Assembly: GCA_013396755.1 (NCBI GenBank)
Contig: VWZF01001843.1
Location: forward strand, 310,001 to 374,000
Source: Sclerurus mexicanus
Taxonomy: Eukaryota; Chordata; Aves; Passeriformes; Furnariidae
DNA length: 64,000 nt
Direction: 5' to 3'
Shown here: positions 36,476 through 48,660 of the stretch, in pieces
How the letters are laid out: each line of letters opens with the position of its first letter
Numbering within the stretch: the stretch's first letter is position 1
Position numbers and translations under genes: made by a program
The notes under the pieces: model-generated
Told to the model about the DNA's origin: nothing
The model's database searches: none
What the model saw: the letters and a program-made list of their open reading frames with translations, nothing else

Positions 36476-39400
36476 ATTCATTGGCTGAAGCACCAAGGCG
36501 CTGAGAGGAGGAGAACATCTCCAGCACCCTTCCCTCTGCATGGGGAACTGGACAGAACCAACTCTAACCCAGCAGATGTTGCTTTCAACTCCTGTCAATA
36601 TTTTGCAGCCTTTGTGACCCAGAGATGCTAGGTCATCTCACAAAGAGCACTTAAAAGGAGACCTGAGAAATAAGCCTTCTAACTTCTGGCTCAGGCAATT
36701 TTTGTAAAACCATGAAATTGCATTTGGCTTTTCCTGGGCAGGGAGAGACAAGCAAGAGTTCAGCATCTGGGTGGTTACACAGCAACTGTGGAGAGGTGCC
36801 CTTTGGTAAATATGCCAGCACTAAATTGATGCTGCTTCCAGCTTGTGTTTGCCACTTACTGACAAAAGGAGTGACTGCTGAGACAGAAAAAGTCCAAAAT
36901 CCCTAGGCAGACTGCAAAGAAGGGAAAGTAAACAACAACCTCAGAAACTTTTTTTTTTTCTTTAATAAAAAAACAACCTTCTTTGGACTTGTGCAAACCA
37001 AATTCTTCCTACAGCGTGTAACTTCTTGGTGATTACCCAAAGGCCAGGCTTTAGGATAAAAAAAATACCCTAGTTATGTCCATTGCACTCTTATAATCCA
37101 CAAAACCTTTGCTGTCAAATGCTGCCAGAGCAATTTAATAAACAGGGAGAATGCCTTAATGTATTCTGAAACCTGAAAACCACCCATCATTAGCCCCACA
37201 TGCTGTTTTCCTACTTTCCCTGCTTTAAGCCATTTAGCTGTTACAGCTGTTTTTCTTGTAAGCCTGACTTCTGTTTTTATCAGCCTGATTTGTTTTCTGG
37301 TATATCACGCTTGATTAGAAAGAGGAAGAAAAACGTTTCACAATTCAGGTGAAACTGCCTTCTTAAGCTCTGTCAGGCTGGAAGCTTGAAAAAGATCATC
37401 AGGAAGATCAGTGTAGGTGAATAAATATTCATAATATTGCTCATTATTTATACGTGCTCTCATTTTTGCAGATAGGCTTGAAATTCCACACTCAGTCGCT
37501 GCTATAGTCAGACCTTTTTATTCTGAGGAGCATGAGGTTTTTTAAAACCTATCAACGCAGCAATTAAAAAAATAAAATCAATGTAATATAGTCAAACCAT
37601 TTTGCCTAATCCTATATGTATACATATGGTATGTACAATATAAGGAACCTGGATTTTAAAATTATTGGCAGTCAGGAGCACAACAGGAGTTTTGGGCAGT
37701 CTGTACTGTATTGACTCCTTAGGGTCTGGACAAAATAAACTCATTTGGTGTCATTTGTTATTCATTGGTGAGAATTACTTCAAGAAAATAGCTTGGCCAC
37801 GTCCCTGCTAGCTGCATATCACATGTGCCTTCACTGTTATGAATTGAAGGGAATATCCAAACAGGTTATAGCTGGAAAAGCAGCTGAATTAATTAAATTT
37901 GGCAGAATGAAAGGTTAGTGGAAAACAGTCAAATAACGGAGAAGAGATTAATGTGAGATGTTCCCTATTGTATTTCGCTTAAGAGCTGTTTTAGCCAGTA
38001 TGGGCAGGGTCATGTTGTGTCGATTTGCTGAGATAGAAAGTGATTGACAACCACTGGAAAAGAAATTTGGGTTGGTTGTGAAGCTGGAAATAGTAATGGG
38101 GGCTTCTGTCAGAACCAGCTCTGCCTGCAAATGGCTTTGTTTGGCTGGCTTGGGAGAGGGGTGTGCTCCATGCCCCAGTCCCGAGCAGCTGCCCAGGCTG
38201 AGGACATGCAGACCCAGCTGGAACCCCCCGCTATTTGAGAGCCATCGTGGGTACCACTCCTTGCTGTTGGTCTGCTGGATCAGTGCTGGGAATTGAGCGT
38301 CATGGGACACACAGCCAAAAGCCCTCCCTGCCTCTTCCATCACCCTCCTCTGCAAACTTGGACTCCTGGAGCCAGGAAGTTTGGCAGGTCTTGGGTTGCT
38401 CTGCAGGGCACTGCCCCAGCCCTGCCCTGGCTGCCCTGTGGGGTGTACCTGAGTTGACCTGCAAGACCTTCTGACTACAGGAAAGCCAATTTTTAAGCAA
38501 AGACAGGTGCAAAGGAAAAGATCTTCAATGCTGTAGGAAAATTAACTAAAAGCTTATCTGTGAGTGAAGGATTTTGAGCTGGCTGGAGATTCTGACCCAT
38601 GGCATGAAACAAAGACATTTGAACATGAGAAAGATTTGATCTTTCCAATTTTCTATATATTAATAACAGCACAGATGTAACACATAGGAAATAAAAACAT
38701 GCAGTTGATTCAATACTTGATTGCTGTACTATGTCTTGTTGGAGAAGAAGGGCGACAATTCAGCCTGAATCTGATGGAAAAAGCACTTAAGTCCAGAGCA
38801 AAATACGGTAATAAGGTTTGTGATAACTTACCAAGTGCTACACAGCTACCATCACCTCGGTGATACAAATCACTCACTGAACAAGATCTAGGATTAATGG
38901 AGGATAAAATGCTATACTTTTCAGAATGAGGCATCTCAGCTCTTTTTTACAAGCTAATGATGCTAATGTTTATATCTAGCGGTATTAGACAAATATAAAG
39001 GAAAGATTTTTTATTAAACATTGTATTAATGGATTTGAGTGAAGTCACAAATGGGTAATTATGTGTACTCTTACAAAAGAAAGGCCACCAAAATGAAGAA
39101 ATATTTGCAGAGAGCAGTCTTAATAGTGCAGAGCTGCCCATGGAGGTTCCTGATGGTTGTCAGCACTCACTGCTCTCTGGGGTACAGCATTTGGGGAACA
39201 AGAAACAGAGCGATCCCAGGAAAATATTGACTGCTATACCAAGCAATCATGGCTTTGCAACAGGAAGGGGCTGCAGGGCATTTGGGGAAACTTAAGTTTC
39301 AGTGATGGGTTCAATTGCACCCAAAGACTCAGCAGAGAAACAGCATGACGAGGTCTGCAGCCCAACCTGTGGAGGCTCAGGGGCTTTGCAGACACCTTTC

Positions 39401-39540
39401 AAAGGGTGCAGCAGCAGCTCTGTGTGAGCTGAGCTCCAGCAGAGCCTCAGTGCCCTCCAGAGCACCCTTTCTCTGCTTTGGAGAGGGCAGACCTGCACGA
39501 CTCAATATACTGCCTGCTCAGAGGGTTGCAGACACGAGAT

Positions 39541-39617
39541 AAAAGTGGGGAAATGAGGCACAGGAGCAAATGACTTCATGAGAGATAAACTGAAGAACTG
39601 CTGATAATAGAGTGCCA
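39541..39617 (-). mobile_element. Possible MIR-like SINE relic
   Basis: The plus strand reads GTGGGGAAATGAGGCACAGG, then AGCAAATGACTTCATGAGAG. This matches the complement of the MIR core (GATGGGGAAACTGAGGCACA, then GTTAAGTGACTTGCCCAAGG). Flanks are unrecognisable. Confidence 0.5.
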
Positions 39618-40693
39618 CTGCGAGAGCTCGCTGTGATGAGCAGGGACGTTTTCCTTCCCATACTGGACCTGTCAGCCTTAATCAGATCCCTGTGAGCAGA
39701 GTCACTCTGTGTCCAGGTGAGAATCCAAAGAGAACAGCTGATACCATCCCGAGACAAACTGCTCCATGTCAGCAGCAGGAGAAGGTCCAGTCAGAGCAGT
39801 TTTGCAGAAAGTCCCCCAGAAGAAGGACATTGATGTATAGAGTGTGAAATGAAATGCTGTGTTTATTAATTTGAAAGATGAAGGAGTAGACCAAGACGGA
39901 TTTTTAATAATCCTAAAATGTCCCAGCTGTACAGGGAGACCTTTGGCAAGGCACCTTGGGCCCTTTCCGGTGACCACGTGTGACAAGAGGATGGAGCAGC
40001 AGCCACAAGCCATTGCAATAATTGAAGGCACAATTTAATTTTCTCAGATCAGGGCCTTAATCAAGCAGCATTTAATATCAATGCTTTTTGTCATCTAAGG
40101 GATGTGCAGAATCTCTGCACGTGTCAAAGGCCTTCAGCTGACTGGGAGCAGGTTCCCACGTAGCAGGGGAAATTTTATAAAGGACTCAGCACCATGAAGA
40201 CCCCTTGACAACCTCCCAGGCTCCCATAATACGGAAATAACTTCACATTGCCACGAGGTATGAAAGAGGAACTTGCCAACCACCTTTATGTGACAAAATG
40301 CAATTCTTGCAGTTACAAAATCGAAGGAATGTAGCAGCTTCTTGGCTATTAGCTGCAAGAGAGAATTTCAGCACTTTGGTTCTCTCCAATTCTGGTTACA
40401 TTTCCTCTTAAAAAAACATTTATGTATGGAAGTGCTGAATTTCATACAAGAAGCAAAATGACCCTGAATTTAGTAGGTTACATAATCAAATACTCAAAAG
40501 TAACAGACTGAAATGAAAAACTGCAAAGCATAATTCTGCCAAGATAATTAATCCTTGTTAACCCATGACCTGATCATGTATGATGCTGCTCTGACGAGCT
40601 TACTGAAACGCTATAAATAATGCCAGCATATTTTATTTTCTTTGTAGGCATAAATATTGACAAATTCACACTCATTAAACTTCTGCGAGCTGG

Positions 40694-40750
40694 GAATTAT
40701 CCTCGTTTCTCAAATGGGGAGCAGGCAGAGGAATTAAGACTCTTTTTTCA
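40694..40750 (-). mobile_element. MIR-like SINE relic
   Basis: The plus strand reads AATTATCCTCGTTTCTCAAA, then TGGGGAGCAGGCAGAGGAAT, then TAAGAC. It matches the complement of the MIR core (ATTATCCCCATTTTACAGAT, then GGGGAAACTGAGGCAGAGAG, then GTTAAG). It is short but collinear. Confidence 0.55.
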
Positions 40751-43700
40751 GAAACATTCGTCAGTTTGGAGAGTCCAGTTGGAGATGCTGAATGCAGTTT
40801 TAAGTCTTCTCTATATACATAAGTAAAGTTGTATTGATCAAATCCACCCCCACAACCATACCTCCTTTACCTCCACCCTCAGCTGAGACTTGTTTCGATG
40901 TGCAAGGAAGTCCTTTTGCTGAGTTGCACCAGTTTCCTGAGCAGAATTACTGCAAAAAGAAGCTTTTTGCCCCTCTAACTAGACTGACTGTAAGTTTTGG
41001 GCAGCAATTCCTCTGTTTTACACTCAGTGACAGAACCAGCCCAGCAAAATCTAAGTTCAGACTAAAGATATAGGTACATAAAAAAAATTACTCTGAGACA
41101 AGCCGGGTATGGATTTACAGTGCCTCAGTCACTCCCCAAGATCTGCTTCATGCTACCTGCTGTAAGCCTGGGATGTCTTATCCCACTTCAGCCTACCACG
41201 TGCTACCTGTTATTTTTTGTTGCAAACTATATTTTTATTCTAGTACTAATACTTTCTGACAATTATAAAGGAAAGGGGACATGGTGGGATAAAGAGTTCC
41301 CTCAAAACTAACTATTTCTGCTTTGGTTGTGATGTGAAATTCAAATGAAACCATCTCAGCTGTCTGTGGTCCATGTTCTAAAAGCTCAGCTGCCTGTATG
41401 ATTCAAAGGAAATGTCCCCAAAACTGCACCAGTATTTTCTTCAGAATCCAGCCTAACTTCTTATCCCTGTAGCAGATTTAGAAGGAGCTGATGAGATTCT
41501 AAGTTTAATACTCTCCAAGATACGGGCGACACATGTACTTCTGGAGAAGAAAATTAGTATTTATCCTACTCCTACAGCACTATTTAATGTTAAGCTTCTG
41601 TCGAGCTGCTCACCTCAGGATCCAGAGGTGCTGCATGAGCTTACACCAAATAAATGTTGTATGTGGTGCTTTATTTCCTCCACTTCTCAGCCAAAACCAT
41701 CTCTGAGAGCAGAAGGACCAGAAGTTGAGATGCTTCACTACAAGCCAGAAGCAAGGCTCCATGTGGACCTGGTGGGACCATCCTCTTCAGGTAGGATGTG
41801 AAGGAATTTAGGACTCTGGTCCTTGGTCTCTCCCAGAAGAAGCTAGAGGCTGTGATAAGTATGTGTCACGAATTTTGTGAGATGGATTAACTCCCTGTGG
41901 AGAGTAAGGTGAGATCATGAAATGTATTTAATTTTATCATAAGTTGCTCTCACATTTGTGTCCCAGAGGTGAAAAGTTTTTATCTCACCCCACTAACAGC
42001 AGTGTTTACCTCTCTCTCAGTTAATGGGAGTTATATGGATTTTTTATTTCTCTTTTCTACTGCAAAACATAAGAACAGTCCAGATTTAGAAATGCATTAT
42101 CTGACAGCAGAAACAAAGTGCTACCTCAAACCAGCTGTAACAGGTCCTTATTTTGAGTTCTTAGGGTCTCTAACTAAGCCATTACCCCACAGAGTTATTA
42201 ATGGAGAGGACAGTCCTTGCTCCACAGTCAGCTCTGTCACTTTGAAGGGTGGAAGTGGAATACACAACACACATCACAGAGATCCCATTTTCACCACTCT
42301 GAAACACAAAATACCATCCTTGGCTGGCACTTTCTGTGGTCTAAACACCGGCAGGTGCTCATGCGAGGGACAGGAACTATCCTGGTGATCCTGCATTTCT
42401 CATGGAGCGATGCCAACGCTGTGAGCGGGCACAGAGGGCTGAGATGCATTTAGAAGCATCTCTTCGGGCAGTTTTCTCACCTACCCCACTGTGTCCATAG
42501 AGCAGAGACCTCTGCCCTCGGCTTAGCACAAGGATGAACCCGGAATTCCTGCTGTAGTAAACCCTCCTCTCCCCCCTGGAAAGCTGCTGTGACAAACAGG
42601 CCTCCAGCAATGCTCCAGGGGCTGCAGGAGTGTGGATTCAGGGCTCATGGCTTTGCTTCTGGAGTGGCAGCGGGGGACTCTACATTTGCCTGATGTTATT
42701 TTTCAGGTTCTTTGCCAAGTGCAAGGGATGTCCAGCCCCACACCCGGGGCTGGGTGTGCAGCACCTGGCAGGACTGGGCCTCGGGATTGTCACAAAAGGG
42801 ATGAAAAGCAAACAAACAGAATCAACAGATGGAAACCCTCAGATGGAAGGGGACATGCTGGTTATTTATTTAAAGAGCTGTTAAGGTCTAATGGAAATTT
42901 TCAAGAAGCATTCCATTTAGAACTTGCAGAGGTTTAATTAACCCATATTTTCTGTTTGTTTTCAATCATTTTTCATGGCAAAGAACATTTGCTACCAGTG
43001 CTCATCCCAAGCATCTTCAATTGCGTATTCCCCAGCATTACCCTGGTTGCTACGGAGACAACTGAGATGCCACAAACAACAGAAAGCTCTTCTGGTGTGG
43101 GAACAGTGCTCCAAGGAGAGAAATAACCCTGGCAAACATGAGACCTTCCAGCCCTGCACACAGGCATGGAAAATGGGGGAGATCTATAGACAAACCGAGC
43201 TGGACCCCGAGTTTAAATCAAGTGTTTCCCCAGAGCTGCTTCCTTGTTGCCAGCTGCTTTTCAGGCTTCACAAAAGCCACAATCCATATTCCTCTAGACT
43301 TGATGCCAAAGAACATTTTCTACCTGGATTTGAATAATGTGAATATATTAATTAAAGTTGATAATGGCTGATAATGATTTCCATCAGCAGTAGAATGTTG
43401 CTATATTTATTATTATCTATGAGATCACCGTACCTAACTGTAATTTATACAGAGAAGACTTCAACTAACGTGACTTGCCACCTTAACAACTTTTCTGACA
43501 ACACTTTAAAGCCACAGAACGCTGTTTTCTCAGACAACGAGACCATTTCTCACTATGGGAAGGAAAGCAAAGAGAGGAGGTCAAGCCCCTCAGGTTTCGC
43601 TTTGAGCAGCTTGCCCTTGGAAAGGAGTTGGCTTTGGGACTGGCCACAGCACTGGCAAAAATATAAGGACGATTTAGCATTCGAGTGTTCCTATTCAAGG

Positions 43701-45666
43701 GGGAAAAGAGGGGATGACTAGATCCCGCTAAGGAAGCCTCCAAATCTTCACACAGCGACGGATCACTCAGGTCTGCCACTCGGTGGGGCAGAACTCACAG
43801 GACTGCCCTGGTACTACCTCCATCTGCACGTAGGAGGCATTTTTCCTGCTGCTGTGCCTGGGCTCAGTGGGGCTCCTGGTGGGAAAGAATCTTTCACAAG
43901 GAAAATTAGAGAGTCAGACACAATGTTGAACAGTGATTGTGCTTTTATGGTAATATAACCTAAAATCAGCTAAAATATATCTGACCCTAAAACATCTTTT
44001 TTTATAGCAGGTCACTGCATACAGACATGACTGAAAATTCTGGAAAAGAAAAAAATTCAAAATAAGCATTTCCTGTAAAATAGGTCTTAGTGATATAAAA
44101 TTCATAAAACATGAGTTCATAAAATATGCAAACCAGATTCATTTTTATCTGGCGCAGCCAAAACTCAGAAACATCAGTAACTGACAGACGGAGGTCAAAC
44201 AGTTTGCAAATTAAAATAGGAATAAAACATACAGGCACCTCAAAATCTCTCAAAGCTGATGACATCACTGCTCTTGGTTTCAGCAGACAGAGGCTCAAAG
44301 ACAGAACCACAGGAATCTTCTTAAATATTTGTTGTTAAGGTAAATCTGAAATGATTGTCTAGCACAATGTTAATTACATTGTACAGCAATCAAAACAGAG
44401 ACGCCGAGTCTAATGAATCCCTGCTCTCACCTTTGGAACCGAACTGGAGTGTCTTGTTCACCTCCTTATTAGCCCATAAATATTCTAATTAGGAAGCAAC
44501 TCCAGATGAATAGGATTAGCAATAAGGACATTTAGACTAGGTACACAAGAGATACTCAAAACTCTCATGTCTTATCTAAGGCTCTCCTGACATTTATAAT
44601 CATGTAGAAACGCTAAATTTACATAGCTCTGCCTAATTAGACATGGTTGCAATTATGTTTGTGGGCTTCCTTTTTTTCCTGCCCAAGTATAACTTACACT
44701 GTCAACACAGGAAGAAGGAACTGAATAGAAGCTCAGCAAGAAATAAAAGTGTTTTCTGCTATTTATTTTTTGCTGGTTTTAATTTGAATTTCATATTTCT
44801 AAGCTTTTTTTTCTTTTTTTCCCCCCAGATTCCCGGCAAGAACTGGCTGTTACAGATCCTAGTCCAGATCACTGCTGCTTTAGATGTAAAAATGTGCTTT
44901 TTTTAGAGCAGCAGCATCTCAAGAGCAGGCATTAAAACAGGCCAAATTCTGCAAAAGGTGACACATGTTCTGCCTGTAGCAGAGCTCCTGCTCTTGGTGA
45001 GAGCAAGGAACAAAGAAACTCATTTCCTTTGAGGACTGTAAGTTCCTGGAAATTCTCACCCTGCCTATGGATTTTGCTAACTGCCCTGGGGTTTTTGGTT
45101 GCAGTCCCCCTCCCCAGCTTGAGTCTGACATTTCTGCAAGAATCCTGTGTTTTTCTTCCTTGGCCTTCAGAAAGCTGATGAGAAGCAGGTAATCCATCAT
45201 GTTGCATTTCTGTGCAGCAAATGTTGGCATTATTGGGAAGCGATTTGATAAATGATGTGTACATTATAAAACTGAATTTCAATATATTGTCTTTGATGTC
45301 TATAATCACAGATAGAGTTCTTTCACCTTAGCTCAAACATAAATCAAAGTAAGTGATATGAACGCAGTTTAACATGTTTACAAATTTCTCTTTCAGAACT
45401 AAACCATAATCATGCAAACTCACTCATGTCAGCAGAGTCACCTGCACGGAGCTCAGGCTGCAGCCAGGGCAGGTGAGATGCCCATCCATGTATACAAACC
45501 CTTGGGATTGGGATATTAGGGAATTTTGGGGGAAAACCTCCACAAATCCTTCTTACTGACAGCTTAGTGTCTAATTCTATCTGCTCCTAAATACTTTGTT
45601 TATTAGAAAACCAGTATTTTACTTGACTTCTATGTCACATTTCAAGCTCTGTGCAAATAACCAGCG

Positions 45667-45932
45667 AATTATAGAACTGCCTGTGTTGGAAGGGACCTTA
45701 AGGACTATCTCATTCCACTTTCCTGCCATGGGCAGGGACACCTTCCACTATCCCAGGCTGCTCCAAACCCCGTCCAGCCTGGGCTTGAACACTTCCAGGG
45801 ATGGGGCAACCACAACTTCTCTGGGCAACCTGTGCCAGCAGGGCCTGCCCACCCAGACAGGGAAGATTTTTTCCCTAATATCTAATCTAAACCTCCTCTG
45901 TTTCAGTTTGAAGCCATTAAATGACTCATGCC
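45667..45932 (-). mobile_element. CR1 LINE, avian 3' end (about 265 bases)
   Basis: Read on the plus strand this is the complement of a modern avian CR1 tail: TGTTGGAAGGGACCTTAAGG, CTGCCATGGGCAGGGACACC, CAGCCTGGGCTTGAACACTT, CCAGGGATGGGGCAACCAC, CTGGGCAACCTGTGCCAG, CCCTAATATCTAATCTAAAC and CAGTTTGAAGCCATT. It is the best preserved repeat in the window, hence probably the youngest. The 5' part is missing, as usual for CR1. The terminal ATTCTATG octamers are decayed. It is inserted in the same sense as CDH4. Confidence 0.92.
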
Positions 45933-48240
45933 AGCAGAGTCACAGAGCCCTTGGAAGCCAGGCTGCCTGGTGGCAGAGGTCAGTGGCTCCAGGCACTGTA
46001 GGACTAAAGAAAACCATCCTAATAAAGACTCACAAGGAATGAGAAAACAACTAAAGAACAGCATCAAAACCTCCTGTTTCCAGCTCCACTGCTTGGAACG
46101 TGGGAGAGGTGGAAAAACAACAGTTCTGCTCCAGCAGGTTTATAAAAGCCAAGATTAACCAATTAGGAAACCAAGTCTCTTCCTTGAGCAAACAGAAGCG
46201 AAGCAGATCACGCAGCAAACTGTCCCTGGTGAGCACTCCAGGCTGTTCCTGCACAGCCCACAGTGGTGACATCCACCAAGGGGCAGCCCAAAAGCCCAGC
46301 TGCGGCTTTCCAATGAATGCTACACTCGGGCTCCACCGAGCTCAAGAGCTCAGAGCATGTTCCTGAATATCTGCTTCTCAGAGGATGTAACCAGCATGTT
46401 TCCTTCGGCCACGACAAGCTTTCCTATCAAGCTTTCTGATCAGGGTCAAGACAGTCGGATCTGAAAGCCTCTGATGACAGCCCAAGGAGCTGAAACAAAA
46501 TCAATAACCATACAAACACCATCCCATCCTCTGCTCTGCTATATTTAAGATCAATCAATATGCATAAACGACTAGTGCCAGACACATCTGCACTAGTCTA
46601 GCACATAATCAACTTTGTCTTGTCTCAGCTTAATATAATTTTCCACCATATTAGCAGTCTTTATGATATCCTGTCTTTTCAAATAGACATAATTCAGAAT
46701 CACTACACAGTTCAATTGGATTATTCGAGTCGCACACAGACCCACACTGGCACACACACACACAAATCCGCTCTCGGTGACAACCCCTCTCCACTCCACT
46801 GCAGTTGGGATTACAGCCATGTTTGAAGTGTTTGCAGGGAGGTGACAGTCGAGGCCATAGCCAGCTTTTACCGATACCTCTGGCAGGGAAGTGTGCGTCG
46901 ATGTACACTTAGCAGACTGGGAAAAGAAATGCACAAACTTATCAAATGCCATGCTGAAGCATCCATTAAAAGCTGCACATACTTTTAATGACTTGGGTGA
47001 GGGTTGCTGTTGCATAAATTTATTTAACGTTAATGTCCCCAGTTTGCTGTAAATTTCACACTGTGAAATTACCAGGGCAGTTCTAATGGAGCTGAAGCCT
47101 CCAGCTGCACTCTATGATAAAGAAGGAAATAATTATGAATTCCTCTGGGAAGCCAAAGAAAGTCAAAGATCTCCTTCGAAACTGCTCCCAGCTGAGCTGC
47201 TCATCAGCCAGCTGAGGAGGTGCAGAGCAGCTCCCAGCGCCGGGGGAAGCGGGATGAGCGGGACGCTCCCGCTGACGACAGCTCTGCCATCAACTGACAT
47301 TTAATTCGGAAGGATTGAAAGCTGGCGTCTGCAACAACTTCTGCCAAGAAACATTATGAACAGTCAAGACAGAGCATGGCAGTGGTTTTATGTTCCAAGT
47401 TTGGATGATACTGTGTAATTTTACATCTAATCACCTAGCGCGAGACATAACCAGCACACACAGAGCTCCAAGAGCTCGTGCCTGAAGCTCTGACAGATGC
47501 CTGTGTCATGAGAGGATGCTGCACTGTGTGGGTTGCTCCATCTAGAATGGCATTCTCTATAGCCCTTTGAACCCAGAGCTTATGGCCTTTGCCAGGGTTT
47601 GCAACAAAGAGTGGGAAAAGGATTAAAAACAGTAACTGCAGAAACTCCTTTGTACACCCTCCTTCATCTTCTACCCCTCCAACATCTCTTCCTTCCATTT
47701 CTGTTTCCCCCTTTCATCTCCCTGCTACTTCTCCCTTCCTCCAAAACATCTTGGGCTGTCCTGGCCTGTGGTGCTGACCCCACAGCAGTAGAGCCCACCT
47801 GGACATTGAGCAGCTGGGGAACACCTGGAGACCCCAGGTCCTGCCTCCCTCCCGCCACCACACTCCTAGCCTGGCAGTCAGCATCCTCCCTTTGGTCAGC
47901 TTTGAATTCAGACCCTGTCATGAGCAACCCACTAATGGCTCACACTGCATCTCTGAAATGGTAAAACCAGCTCATTCCTGGTAATGGATTCAGAGAAACG
48001 TAGGAAACAAAACCACCTAATGGGGCAGACAGGCAGTATTTATTCAGTTCCTCCCCGTGCGTCACTCACAATAACGTCTTGCACTGTACTTCAGGCTTGT
48101 TTCCGAAGAACAAATATAATTCTTATTTATAATGCAACAAAGGATAAAGCAGGTTTCCTGATTCTGATAAGCGACTCTCTGATTATTTCTTCAACAAAAC
48201 CCGTCACGTCTTTCAGATTATTCTTTCATGTTTTATTCTG

Positions 48241-48660
48241 GTTTGGAACAGAGACGGCACAGACGAGCGTCTCCGCGCCTTGAGTCGCTTCATTTATTTT
48301 CTCCTGTATCACACCAGAGACCCACCGGAGAGCACTTCAGTGGCACTTAAGGACTTCTGAACCCTGGGCTGAACTTCGTGGACTGCAGTTGCAGCGGGGT
48401 GTAACCAATACAGGGCTATGGCGAGTGTCACCCTTTACCTGGTAACAGCACCCTGTGGGATGCCAACATGGGAGCGCGGCATTACCCCCACGGATCGTGA
48501 CACTGTGCTCTCCTGGAATAGCAACCACACGGCTTCCCCCCCAAGCAGCAAACCAACACGCTGCTGGGCAGCCTCTCAGCGAGACGCCTGCTCGGTGCAG
48601 CAGCGCGCTCCAGACACCGGCTTGATGCACTGAAACGGGGTGACAAATGTGAAAGGAAAT
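48241..48660. other. CpG-dense intronic patch
   Basis: I count 23 CpG dinucleotides in 420 bases, including three GCGCG or CCGCGC clusters, against a CpG-poor background. No promoter core motif, exon or repeat is recognised. It may be a small regulatory island. Confidence 0.45.

Noticed and set aside
44795..44906. Plus-strand exon after a strong pyrimidine tract ending CCCCCCAG
   Set aside because: The acceptor looks good, but the following frame (IPGKNWLLQILVQ) has no family match and no donor, and the host gene runs on the other strand.
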